NCBI GenBank assembly: GCA_019454205.1
Contig: CP075369.1
Location: 806,001 to 870,000 of the forward strand
DNA: 64,000 bases
Direction of reading: 5' to 3'
From: Xanthobacteraceae bacterium
GTDB lineage: Bacteria; Pseudomonadota; Alphaproteobacteria; Rhizobiales; Xanthobacteraceae
Of the stretch, positions 8,998 to 17,633 are shown one piece after another; the stretch's first letter is position 1; every line of letters begins with the position of its first letter. A program made the position numbers and the translations under genes. Under the pieces are notes generated by a model. The model saw nothing but the letters and a program-made list of their open reading frames with translations, ran no database searches and had not been told where the DNA came from.

Positions 8998-9864
8998 CTA
9001 GCTTCGCGCCAGCCACTCCGCCGCTTCGCGCCAGAGCGGCTCGCGCGACGGTTCGCGGAAGTATCCGAAGTGGCCGATCTTCTTCTGGCCCGCCGACTCC
9101 GGCGTGACGGTGATGTGCTCAGGCTTTGTGCCGGTATAGCCCGCGATAAGTCCTGCGACGGTGACGGGCGGCGCCCAGTCGTCATCGCTCATGCCAATCG
9201 CGCGCAGCGCGCCGTGATAGTTTGGAAAATACTTGCGCGCTTCCAGCGTCTCGTCGTCATAGAGATAGCGCGGCTTCATGCACCAGCCCGCCCATTCGCG
9301 GAACACGCCTTTCGGCAAGTCTTCGCCCATGCCGAGCTTGCCTGGCACATAACCGAAGATCGTGTAGGCGAGCGGGCCGAGTACGCGAAGCATGAACCAC
9401 ACGCGATATTTTTCCGGCGCGGGAAACAGCTTCCAGTAGCCGATCTGCGATGCCGCAAATAACGCGCGGCTCACTTTGTGATTGTTCGGTAATTGTCCGA
9501 GCGCTTGTCCGCCGAAAGAGTGGCCGACATAGACGAGCGGCTTCCGGCTTGCGAGGGTGCTCGCGTAATCGACCGCCGCGACGAGATCGAGCGCGGCCCA
9601 GTCGCGCATCTTCGCCGGAAAGCCGCGCAGGCCTTCCTTCGGACGCGAACCGCCGATGCCGCGATAGTCGAAGGTGATGACCTTGAAGCCTTGTTCCGCG
9701 AGATAGCGCGCGAACCTCGAATAGTAGCCGCGCGGCACCGCGGTTGCGGCTGCGACCAGCACCACGGCGCGAAATGGCTGCGAAGGTTCGAATACGGTTG
9801 CGGCCAGCGGATAGCCGTCCACGGCCTTGAATTCGGTGCGGTTCTCGAGCGTCGGGGTCGTCAT
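8998..9864 (-). CDS. Alpha/beta hydrolase family protein
   Basis: Serine-hydrolase fold. VVLVAAATAVPRGYYSRFARYL corresponds to the oxyanion-hole region, FDYRGIGGSRP follows, and YVGHSFGGQALGQ carries the nucleophile elbow G-H-S-F-G. The C-terminal HFGYFRE likely supplies the catalytic His. The start at 9864 has AAGGACA upstream and gives 288 aa; the longer reading frame lacks a ribosome site. It diverges from the DAHP synthase gene. Esterase-like activity can be inferred, but the substrate cannot. Confidence 0.82.
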   Translation of the reverse strand: MTTPTLENRTEFKAVDGYPLAATVFEPSQPFRAVVLVAAATAVPRGYYSRFARYLAEQGFKVITFDYRGIGGSRPKEGLRGFPAKMRDWAALDLVAAVDYASTLASRKPLVYVGHSFGGQALGQLPNNHKVSRALFAASQIGYWKLFPAPEKYRVWFMLRVLGPLAYTIFGYVPGKLGMGEDLPKGVFREWAGWCMKPRYLYDDETLEARKYFPNYHGALRAIGMSDDDWAPPVTVAGLIAGYTGTKPEHITVTPESAGQKKIGHFGYFREPSREPLWREAAEWLARS

Positions 9865-10015
9865 CGGCCTGTCCTTCGCGCGGCATTGTCCACGCGAAAC
9901 CGGGGCCTTCAAGCTGGTTAACGCCGACGCTACGGACCCCGACGTAAGTTTGACTGGCCGCAAGGCCGCCCGGATCGCAAAACTGGCATCGTACGGCTAC
10001 GCCCGCTATAACCCC

Positions 10016-10028
10016 GGCCCTCGGGGCC
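10016..10028 (+). promoter_or_regulatory. Short GC-rich hairpin in the DAHP synthase leader
   Basis: GGCCC-tcg-GGGCC is a perfect 5-bp stem 36 nt before the DAHP synthase start, just after a TATAAC sequence at 10007-10012 that could be a -10 element. There is no T run, so it is not a terminator. Tentative. Confidence 0.25.
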
Positions 10029-10064
10029 GAAGCAATGAGCAAGCCCCGTGCAGGAGTATGCGTG

Positions 10065-11450
10065 ATGAAAGAGCGTTGGAGCCCGGATTCCTGGCGCAAG
10101 AAGCCGATCGTGCAGGTCCCCGATTACCCGGACCAGAAGGCACTTGAACAGGTTGAGAAGCAGCTTGCGAGCTTTCCGCCGCTGGTTTTTGCAGGCGAGG
10201 CGCGGGCGCTGAAGCGACAGCTCGCTGCCGTGGCATCCGGTGACGCTTTTCTGCTCCAGGGCGGCGATTGCGCCGAGAGCTTCGCCGAACATCGCGCGGA
10301 CAACATCCGCGACTTCTTCCGCGTCTTCCTCCAGATGGCCGTGGTGCTGACGTTCGCCGCCGCTTCGCCGGTGGTGAAGGTGGGCCGCATCGCCGGCCAG
10401 TTCGCGAAGCCGCGCTCGTCCCCGACCGAGAAGCAGAACGGCAAGGAACTGCCGAGCTATCGCGGCGACATCATCAACGGTCCCGATTTCACCGACGATG
10501 CGCGCATCCCCGATCCGAAGCGCCAGCTGGAAGCGTACCGCCAGTCGGCGGCGACGCTGAACCTGCTGCGCGCGTTCGCGACCGGCGGTTACGCCAACAT
10601 CTCGAACGCGCATCAGTGGATGCTCGGCTTCGTGAAGGACAGCCCGCAGTCGCATCGCTACGAAGCGCTGGCGACTCGCCTCACCGAGACGCTGGACTTC
10701 ATGCGCGCCTGCGGCATCGACCCGGAAGTGCATCCGGAAATGCGCACGACCGATTTCTACACCTCGCACGAAGCGTTGCTGCTCGGCTACGAACAGGCGC
10801 TGACCCGCGTCGATTCCACGTCCGGCGACTGGTACGACACCTCAGGCCACATGGTCTGGATCGGCGACCGCACCCGCCAGCCGGATCACGCGCACGTCGA
10901 GTTCTGCCGCGGCATCAAGAATCCGGTCGGCATCAAGTGTGGTCCTTCGACCACGCCGGAAGGCCTGCTCAAGCTCCTCGACATCCTCGACGCGGATCGC
11001 GAAGCGGGCCGCATCACGCTGATCGCGCGCTTCGGCGCGGGCAAGGTCGGCGAACATCTGCCGCGTCTCGTTCGCGCGGTGAAGCAGGATGGCCGCAAGG
11101 TGGTGTGGTCCTGTGATCCGATGCACGGCAATACGGTCAGCGCAGGCGGCTACAAGACCCGCCCGTTCGATTTGATCCTGCAGGAAGTGCGCGAGTTCTT
11201 CGCCGTGCATGCCGCGGAAGGCACGCACGCGGGCGGCATCCATCTGGAGATGACCGGCCAGAACGTCACCGAATGTACCGGCGGCGCGCGCGCGATTTCC
11301 GACACCGACCTCGGCGACCGCTATCACACGCATTGCGACCCGCGCCTCAACGCGGAGCAGGCGATCGAGATGGCGTTCCTGGTGGCCGACCTGCTCAAGA
11401 AAGAGCGGGTCGAGCGGGCGAGGCCGATCTCCGCTGTTGCGGGCTTCTGA
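10065..11450 (+). CDS. Class II 3-deoxy-7-phosphoheptulonate synthase
   Basis: Condenses phosphoenolpyruvate and erythrose 4-phosphate to DAHP, the first step of the shikimate pathway. The sequence is plant-type (class II): WSPDSWRKKPIVQVPDYPD at the start, LLQGGDCAESFAEH with the metal-site Cys, GRIAGQFAKPRS, and GNTVSAGGYKTRPFD in the C-terminal half. I chose ATG 10065 (461 aa, the usual length) because GCAGGAG lies just upstream; ATG 10035 has no such site. It is monocistronic, ended by a symmetric terminator. Feedback control by aromatic amino acids is common in the family but cannot be read here. Confidence 0.94.
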   Translation: MKERWSPDSWRKKPIVQVPDYPDQKALEQVEKQLASFPPLVFAGEARALKRQLAAVASGDAFLLQGGDCAESFAEHRADNIRDFFRVFLQMAVVLTFAAASPVVKVGRIAGQFAKPRSSPTEKQNGKELPSYRGDIINGPDFTDDARIPDPKRQLEAYRQSAATLNLLRAFATGGYANISNAHQWMLGFVKDSPQSHRYEALATRLTETLDFMRACGIDPEVHPEMRTTDFYTSHEALLLGYEQALTRVDSTSGDWYDTSGHMVWIGDRTRQPDHAHVEFCRGIKNPVGIKCGPSTTPEGLLKLLDILDADREAGRITLIARFGAGKVGEHLPRLVRAVKQDGRKVVWSCDPMHGNTVSAGGYKTRPFDLILQEVREFFAVHAAEGTHAGGIHLEMTGQNVTECTGGARAISDTDLGDRYHTHCDPRLNAEQAIEMAFLVADLLKKERVERARPISAVAGF

Positions 11451-11457
11451 AATAAAA

Positions 11458-11486
11458 ATGGCCGGGCATGCCCGGCCATTTTTTTT
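11458..11486. terminator. Bidirectional Rho-independent terminator
   Basis: A perfect 22-base palindrome at 11458-11479 (core GGCCGGGCATGCCCGGCC) is followed by T7 on the plus strand and preceded by AATAAAA, giving a T-rich tail on the minus strand. It serves both the DAHP synthase gene and the convergent membrane-protein gene. Confidence 0.92.
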
Positions 11487-11499
11487 ATCTCGCGCGCGG

Positions 11500-12054
11500 T
11501 TACGAACTCGGCTGCGGCCGGAATGCGAGCGCGTAGCCGACGATACCGGCAATGCCCGCCTGCCAGATCACGAACAGTGGCACCAATCCCGCAGGCGTCG
11601 CGCTCGACGAACTGAATGCGAGTAGCGCACCGGCGACTGCGCCGAACACGGCAGTGGTGATGAGGTTGCGAAGCGAGCGGAAATCCTCGCTGGTGATCCA
11701 GAGCGTGATGCTCACCAACAGCGCGCCGACGAGGCCCGCGAGGATGCCTGCATAGGCGAATGTCGCCCGCGATTTTTCGAGGCCCTCGTAAATGGTCGTG
11801 CCGGTCTTCACCGCGACCCACCACGCAATCGCGACGCCGATCAGCGCGATTACGATAGGCGCGGGATGGCGCGCTTCCCACGAATAGATGCCGAGCGCGA
11901 TCACGATGCCGAAGAAGACCGCAGGCAGCATCGGGACATCGAACAGGCTGAGGAAGTCCACGTCGATCGAGGCCGACAGCAATCCCGAAATGACGCCGCA
12001 AACCGCGAGGATGATTCCCGCTTCGCGCTGGGTCTGGTACTTACGCTTGGCCAT
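11500..12054 (-). CDS. Small integral membrane protein of unknown function
   Basis: I do not recognise the family. The 184-residue protein has about six hydrophobic segments (roughly residues 12-29, 43-58, 66-82, 96-115, 129-147 and 152-175), a basic N-terminal head MAKRKYQTQR and a short charged loop EGLEKSR. No catalytic motif is visible. GGGAGGCGGCGGA precedes the ATG. It lies between the convergent DAHP synthase gene and the divergent nadE, on its own. Confidence 0.7.
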   Translation of the reverse strand: MAKRKYQTQREAGIILAVCGVISGLLSASIDVDFLSLFDVPMLPAVFFGIVIALGIYSWEARHPAPIVIALIGVAIAWWVAVKTGTTIYEGLEKSRATFAYAGILAGLVGALLVSITLWITSEDFRSLRNLITTAVFGAVAGALLAFSSSSATPAGLVPLFVIWQAGIAGIVGYALAFRPQPSS

Positions 12055-12151
12055 TCCGCCGCCTCCCTTTGGATTCCGCGTATTCTATCGCATGGGAGCC
12101 GCGACGGAAGCCAGCATTGCCCCCGGTTCCCGCGGACGTTAGACCCTTGTC

Positions 12152-13891
12152 ATGAACAGCCGTGACCGCCTTGTCATTGCGATTGCGCAGCTAAATCCGG
12201 CGGTCGGCGACATTCCCGGCAACGCCGCGAAGGTGCGTGCCGCGCGCAAGGAAGCCGCCGCAGGCGGCGCCCATCTCGCCGTCTTCCCCGAACTTTTCAT
12301 CGCCGGCTATCCGCCCGAAGACCTTGTGTTGAAAACGGCGTTTCAGGCCGCGTGCCGCACCGAGGTCGAAGCGCTCGCGCGCGAAACAGCCGATGGCGGC
12401 CCGGCCATGCTGCTCGGCACGCCGTGGCGCGAGGACGGCAAGCTCTATAACGCCGTGTGCCTGCTCGACGGCGGCAGGATAACGGCGGTTCGCTACAAGA
12501 ACGACCTGCCGAACTATGGCGTGTTCGACGAGAAGCGCGTGTTCGCCGCCGGTCCGTTGCCGGGTCCGATGGATTTTCGCGGCGTGCGCCTCGGCGTGCC
12601 GATCTGCGAGGATGTCTGGACGCCGGATGTGGTCGAGTGCCTCTCCGAAACCGGCGCCGAGATGATCGTGGTGCCGAACGGCTCTCCGTATGACCGCACC
12701 AAGCAGGACGTGCGCCTTTCGCTTGCGGTCGCACGCGTCACCGAAAGTGGCTTGCCGTTCGTCTATGTCAATCAGGTTTGCGGGCAGGACGAACTGGTGT
12801 TCGACGGCGCGTCCTTCGCGCTGCATGCCGACCGCTCGCTCGCGTTCCAGCTTCCGGAATTCCGCGAGAGCGTCGTTCTCACTACATGGAGCCGCAAGGA
12901 CGGAAGCTGGCGCTGCGAGAACGGCACCGTCACGCCGGACATCGCGGGCGATGCCGCGGATTACAGCGCCTGCGTGCTGGGTCTGCGCGACTACGTGAAC
13001 AAGAACGGATTTCCGGGCGTGGTGCTCGGCTTGTCCGGTGGCATCGACTCCGCGCTTTGCGCCGCGATGGCGGTAGATGCGCTCGGCGCGAAGCGCGTGC
13101 ATTGCGTGATGCTGCCGTACCGTTTCACTTCCAGTGAGTCGCTGAACGACGCCGCGCAATGCGCCAATGCGCTCGGCGTGAAATACGACGTGGTGCCGAT
13201 CTCCGACGCCGTAGAAGGCATCGAAAAGTCGCTCGCCGGCATGTTCAAGGGCAAGAAGCGCGACACCACCGAAGAAAACATTCAGTCGCGCGCGCGCGGC
13301 ACCATCCTCATGTCGATCTCCAACAAGTTCGGGCCGATGGTGGTGACGACCGGCAACAAGTCGGAAATGTCGGTGGGCTACGCCACGCTCTATGGCGACA
13401 TGAACGGCGGCTACAATCCGATCAAGGATCTTTACAAAACGGAAGTGTTCCGTCTCGCCGAACTGCGTAATCGCTGGAAGCCGGAAGATGCGCTTGGCCC
13501 GGACGGCGAAGTCATTCCGCCGAACATCATCACCAAGCCGCCGTCCGCCGAGCTTCGCGAGAACCAGAAGGATCAGGACACGCTGCCGCCCTACGACATA
13601 CTCGACGGCATCCTTGAGCGGCTGGTGGAGCGCGAGGAACCGGTGTCCGAAATCGTCGCCGCGGGTTTTGCGAAGGAGACGGTGCTGAAAGTCGCGCGCA
13701 TGCTCGACATCGCCGAATACAAGCGCCGTCAGGCCGCGCCCGGCGTGAAGGTGACGCTGCGCTCGTTTGGCCGCGACCGCCGCTATCCGATCACCAACCG
13801 CTTCCGCGACTCCGGCGAGAAGCCCGCCGAGCCGGACAAGGCGCTATCGCAAGGCGCGGTGGCGGCACGGAATGAAGTGATTGATTTCTGA
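12152..13891 (+). CDS. nadE: Glutamine-dependent NAD(+) synthetase
   Basis: Two-domain enzyme for the last step of NAD synthesis. The N-terminal carbon-nitrogen hydrolase domain (residues 1-260) releases ammonia from glutamine; its Glu-Lys-Cys triad is E47 (FPELFIAGYPPEDL), K116 (RYKNDLPNYGVFDEKR) and C152 (GVPICEDVW). The C-terminal synthetase domain begins near residue 285 with LGLSGGIDSALCAAM, the SGG-DS pyrophosphatase loop. ATTGNKSEMSVGYAT follows. Length is 579 aa. Its stop is immediately adjacent to the stop of the convergent TadG-like gene (13891/13892), leaving no intergenic space. Confidence 0.96.
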   Translation: MNSRDRLVIAIAQLNPAVGDIPGNAAKVRAARKEAAAGGAHLAVFPELFIAGYPPEDLVLKTAFQAACRTEVEALARETADGGPAMLLGTPWREDGKLYNAVCLLDGGRITAVRYKNDLPNYGVFDEKRVFAAGPLPGPMDFRGVRLGVPICEDVWTPDVVECLSETGAEMIVVPNGSPYDRTKQDVRLSLAVARVTESGLPFVYVNQVCGQDELVFDGASFALHADRSLAFQLPEFRESVVLTTWSRKDGSWRCENGTVTPDIAGDAADYSACVLGLRDYVNKNGFPGVVLGLSGGIDSALCAAMAVDALGAKRVHCVMLPYRFTSSESLNDAAQCANALGVKYDVVPISDAVEGIEKSLAGMFKGKKRDTTEENIQSRARGTILMSISNKFGPMVVTTGNKSEMSVGYATLYGDMNGGYNPIKDLYKTEVFRLAELRNRWKPEDALGPDGEVIPPNIITKPPSAELRENQKDQDTLPPYDILDGILERLVEREEPVSEIVAAGFAKETVLKVARMLDIAEYKRRQAAPGVKVTLRSFGRDRRYPITNRFRDSGEKPAEPDKALSQGAVAARNEVIDF

Positions 13892-15571
13892 CTATCGCAC
13901 CAGCGCTGCACCGTCGCAGCGCACGCCGTTCACCCATACATCCGCTTCGCCGAGCCCGATGCCGAGCGTCTTCAGCACAGTGTTGAGCAACCCGTCCACG
14001 ATGCCTGCAACCGGCGTTAGCGCGGCGCGGATCGCGGGACCGAGTATGGCGGGCGTGAGCAGGGAGAGCGGCCCGACGGAAATACCGAGCGACAGGCTGC
14101 CTGCGAGCGAGGCGACCAGCGATTGCGTGAAGTCGGTCGTCTTCACATTCTTTGGTGTCACGCTGTTGATGTCTGCGTAGCGGAACGTGACATTGGTGTC
14201 GTTCAGGTTCGTGATCGCGGCGTTCGCGCTGCCCGTCACGTTCACCAGCATGGAAGAGATTATGTTCGCGGCCGCCATGTTCGGCGGTGTGTTGATCGCC
14301 TTCCAGCCTTGCGCACTGACCGGCTCGCCGATCCACGCGTTGATGACAGCAGGCTTCACCGCCAGCGTCACGCGCATGTCGTTCTGCGGGTCCGCGCCGC
14401 AAGTCATGTCGGCCAGGCGGGCGCGCGCGGCGGCGATGTCAATATAAACGGGGAGGCGGATGCGCAGGCCGAGCAGCAGGCCGAGACCGTTCACTTCCGC
14501 GACCAGCCGGATGCGCGTCTGCGCGGTGTAGACCTCGATGCCTTTGTCGCCGAAGCGGATCCACGGCGAGGATTGCGGGCGCTCGCCGATGGTGATGCCG
14601 AGCGTCGCGCTGGCCAGTCCCGCGACGTTCAGCGCGGTGGAAATATCCGCCTGATGGACGCCGTTCGCGACTTCCGCCGACGCTTGCAGGATGGATAGCG
14701 CCGATGCCTTCGCGTTCAGCGCGGCCTGACCCTGACCGAAGTCGAGCGAAGCGCTCTGGCCGAAGTCGAGCAGCTTCTTCACGCTGAGCGAAACGTTGTT
14801 CGCGTTGCTGTTGTTCTTGATCTTCTTCAGCGCGAAATCGACCTGCGCGCCGCCGCCGTTGTTACGCGCGACGTCGATCAGCACGTCGAGGATTTTCCCG
14901 ACCGTGACATTGGCATTTGCAAGCTGCTCATAAGTCCCGGCCTGTCCGACCACGGAAGTGCCGAGCGCGTTCGAGAATTTGAACAGGTCGACGTTGTACC
15001 CGGCAAGCGCGTTGTAATCCATGACGGTCAGCGAGACGTTGCCGCCGAGCAGGCCGTTCAGGACCGCGTTCAGGATTCCGCCGTCGAGCGAGAGCAGCCG
15101 CGAGCCGACCGTGAACGCCGCCTGCGAGGTCGATACCGCAGTCGCGCGCGTCACCACTTCCAGCGAGGACTCCGGAAAGAAACTTTTTCCAAAATAAACC
15201 TTCGCGCGGCTCACCACTTCCACCATCACCGCGTTGGCAGGTGTCGCATTCGGCACGAAGCGTTGCGAGACGGGAATGGCGGGGTTCGCGGTATAGACGC
15301 CGCGCGTGATGCGGATGTCGCGCACGTCATAGACCTTGTTGTCAACGAGCGTTGCCGCTGCCGCCAGCACCGCCTTGTCGGGATCGCGCGCGGCGGCAAT
15401 CGCCGCGAGATCGGTCGCGCCCTGTGCGCGGCGCTTCTCGACATAGACGGAAGCCATATCGACGCCGATGGCGAGCGCGGCGAGGCCGCAGATCGCGAAC
15501 ACCGCGCCACTGATGGCGATGGCGCCGCTCTCGTCGCGCGCGAAGGCGCGGAAACCGAACCGGCGGGGCAT
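13892..15571 (-). CDS. TadG-like pilus-assembly-type protein
   Basis: N-terminal Tad domain: FARDESGAIAISGAVFAICGLAALAIGVDMA is a short head plus membrane anchor, followed by SVYVEKRRAQGATDLAAIAAA, the helix typical of TadG proteins. The large remainder (about 500 residues) is extracytoplasmic, rich in Ala, Asn and Val, and contains no von Willebrand A metal site that I can see. It starts 2 nt after the tadE stop, so the two are cotranscribed. It probably serves Flp-type pilus or envelope functions; the rest of that machinery is not in the window. Length is 559 aa. Confidence 0.8.
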   Translation of the reverse strand: MPRRFGFRAFARDESGAIAISGAVFAICGLAALAIGVDMASVYVEKRRAQGATDLAAIAAARDPDKAVLAAAATLVDNKVYDVRDIRITRGVYTANPAIPVSQRFVPNATPANAVMVEVVSRAKVYFGKSFFPESSLEVVTRATAVSTSQAAFTVGSRLLSLDGGILNAVLNGLLGGNVSLTVMDYNALAGYNVDLFKFSNALGTSVVGQAGTYEQLANANVTVGKILDVLIDVARNNGGGAQVDFALKKIKNNSNANNVSLSVKKLLDFGQSASLDFGQGQAALNAKASALSILQASAEVANGVHQADISTALNVAGLASATLGITIGERPQSSPWIRFGDKGIEVYTAQTRIRLVAEVNGLGLLLGLRIRLPVYIDIAAARARLADMTCGADPQNDMRVTLAVKPAVINAWIGEPVSAQGWKAINTPPNMAAANIISSMLVNVTGSANAAITNLNDTNVTFRYADINSVTPKNVKTTDFTQSLVASLAGSLSLGISVGPLSLLTPAILGPAIRAALTPVAGIVDGLLNTVLKTLGIGLGEADVWVNGVRCDGAALVR

Positions 15572-15573
15572 TG

Positions 15574-15999
15574 TCAGTAGCCGCCCCGCCGGACGACAGC
15601 GCTTCGAGAGATCGTTTTGGGAGGCATGGGGATCAGGCCTTCAAACGCAAAAACGATGGATCGCGAAGCGTCGTACACAATGGACACGTTGAAGAGGTTG
15701 GGGTCGCTGGCGGAGGTGTTCGCCTCTACGCTGAGATATTGCGGATCGAGCAGCGGATAGCTGCCGACGATCGCCTTCACATGGTTCTGCGCGAGTTCGG
15801 CGCGCTCGGCGGCGGTGATGCCCTGCACGGTCGCGCGCGCTGCTTCCGCCGCGATCTGCTGCACGCTGTGCACGGTGCCGAAGTAGATCGCGAAGATCAG
15901 GATGCCAAGTAGCACGATGAAAAAGAGCGGCCCGACGATGGCGAACTCGATGGCCGAGACCCCGGAGCGGTCCCGCAGCAGGCGCGGCACGAGCCGCAT
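15574..15999 (-). CDS. TadE-like pseudopilin-family protein
   Basis: Carries the TadE hallmark DRSGVSAIEFAIVGPLFFIV, a prepilin-like segment with Glu five residues into the hydrophobic stretch, and then a short extracytoplasmic domain of about 100 residues. I chose ATG 15999 (141 aa), which puts the hydrophobic segment close to the N-terminus as in the family; the frame stays open to ATG 16092 and that start is possible. It is the first gene of a two-gene unit with the TadG-like protein downstream. Confidence 0.82.
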   Translation of the reverse strand: MRLVPRLLRDRSGVSAIEFAIVGPLFFIVLLGILIFAIYFGTVHSVQQIAAEAARATVQGITAAERAELAQNHVKAIVGSYPLLDPQYLSVEANTSASDPNLFNVSIVYDASRSIVFAFEGLIPMPPKTISRSAVVRRGGY

Positions 16000-16280
16000 A
16001 CGCCACGCCGGGCGCCGCCAAGGTAGCGCGCAGAAATTCCTGATGGAGAAGCTGATCTTTCCCGAAGCGCGCACGTCCGGCACCTGAAGCATGAACTTCT
16101 GTTCGTGCAGACCATACCGGCCGCGGCTATCGTTCTGGTTAAGTGATACGATAATCTCTACCTATGCGTGTATTAAGCCGCCGGTAGCCATGGCCCGTAT
16201 CCCTGCATAGTGGCGGGCCGCGCCGCCCCCGGCTAAGCCTTCGCCGCAGCTTCGATTCCGGAAAATCCAGACAAGATCCG

Positions 16281-17627
16281 ATGTCCCGACCCGTCGTCCG
16301 CTTCGCGCCGTCCCCGACCGGCCTGATCCATCTGGGCAATGCCCGCACGGCCTTGCTGAACGCGCTCTATGCCCGGCGCGAGGGCGGTACGTTCATCCTG
16401 CGCCTCGACGATACCGACCGCGCGCGCGCTGAGGAGCGCTTCGCGCAGGCCATCGGAATCGACCTCGCATGGCTTGGCATCAATCCGGACAAGATCGAAA
16501 AACAGTCCGCGCGCATCGCGCGCTACGAGGCGGCGTCGGAGAAGCTGCGCGCCGCCGGCCGCCTCTATCCCTGTTACGAGACCGAAGAAGAACTGGACCG
16601 CAAGCGCAAGCGCCAGTTAGGGCGCGGCCTGCCGCCGGTCTACGACCGCGCCGCGCTCGCGCTTACAGATGAGGAACGCGACAAGCTGGAGAGTGAAGGC
16701 CGCAAGCCTTACTGGCGCTTCAAGCTCGAACATCGCGTCGTGTCGTGGGACGATCTGGTGCGCGGAAAAATCTCGGTCGATACCGCCTCGCTGTCCGATC
16801 CTGTGGTGAGCCGCGCCGACGGCACCTGGCTCTATTCGTTGGCGTCGGTGGTCGATGACATCGACATGAATGTCACCCACGTCATTCGCGGCGAGGACCA
16901 CATCACGAATACGGCGGCGCAGCTCGATATGTTCGCGGCCCTCGGCGGCAGCGCGCCCGCCTTCGCGCATCACAACCTGCTCACGTTGCCGGGCGGCGAG
17001 GGGCTTTCAAAGCGCCTCGGCTCGCTCTCGCTGCAATCGCTCCGCGAAGCGGGGCAGGAGGCGATGGCGGTCGCTGCCGTCGCGGTGCTGATCGGGACTT
17101 CCTTTCCGGTCGAGCCGGTGGAAAATCTCGACGCACTCGCCGCGAAAGTGGACTTCTCGAAAATCTCGCACGGCCCCGCGCGCTTCGATCCCGCCGATCT
17201 CGATGCGCTGACCGCGAAGACCCTGCACGCCATGCCGTTCGCGAACGCGCAGGCAAGGCTGCAAGAGCAGGACGTGGGCGGCGGCGAGAAATTCTGGCTC
17301 GCGGTGCGCGGCAACCTCGCGAAACTATCGGACGCGAAAGAATGGTGGGGCGTTGCGAACGGCACCATCGCACCCGCGATTGCGGAGGAAGACCGCGCTT
17401 TCTGCACGAAAGCCCAAACACTGCTTCCGCCTGAGCCGTGGGGTGACGACATCTGGGACAAGTGGCTCGCCGCGCTGAAGGCGGACGGCGAACGCAAGGG
17501 CAAGGCGCTGTTTCATCCGCTACGCCTCGCGCTCACCGGCCGCGAGCACGGCCCGGAATTGCGCGCGCTGTTGCCCTTTATCGGTTATGCGAAAGCATCC
17601 GCGCGTCTGCGCGGAGAAGCGGGCTGA
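16281..17627 (+). CDS. gltX: Glutamyl-tRNA synthetase
   Basis: Class I aminoacyl-tRNA synthetase. FAPSPTGLIHLGNARTALLN carries the HIGH equivalent HLGN at residues 17-20. LPGGEGLSKRLGSLSL carries the KMSKS equivalent LSKR. FILRLDDTDRARAEER and DITHVIRGEDH-like segments match glutamate binding and the acceptor-end domain. At 448 aa it is a little shorter than the usual 465-480. Alphaproteobacteria often carry two gltX genes, one of which may prefer tRNA-Gln for the indirect amidotransferase route; I cannot tell which this is. The upstream 280 bp show no clear promoter. It converges with the DUF2865 gene across 6 nt. Confidence 0.95.
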   Translation: MSRPVVRFAPSPTGLIHLGNARTALLNALYARREGGTFILRLDDTDRARAEERFAQAIGIDLAWLGINPDKIEKQSARIARYEAASEKLRAAGRLYPCYETEEELDRKRKRQLGRGLPPVYDRAALALTDEERDKLESEGRKPYWRFKLEHRVVSWDDLVRGKISVDTASLSDPVVSRADGTWLYSLASVVDDIDMNVTHVIRGEDHITNTAAQLDMFAALGGSAPAFAHHNLLTLPGGEGLSKRLGSLSLQSLREAGQEAMAVAAVAVLIGTSFPVEPVENLDALAAKVDFSKISHGPARFDPADLDALTAKTLHAMPFANAQARLQEQDVGGGEKFWLAVRGNLAKLSDAKEWWGVANGTIAPAIAEEDRAFCTKAQTLLPPEPWGDDIWDKWLAALKADGERKGKALFHPLRLALTGREHGPELRALLPFIGYAKASARLRGEAG

Positions 17628-17633
17628 TAAGCG

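Noticed and set aside
9257..10099. Long minus-strand frame overlapping the alpha/beta hydrolase gene
   Set aside because: It is Arg/Gly-rich, out of frame with a gene that has clear motifs, and has no ribosome site; a GC-driven shadow.
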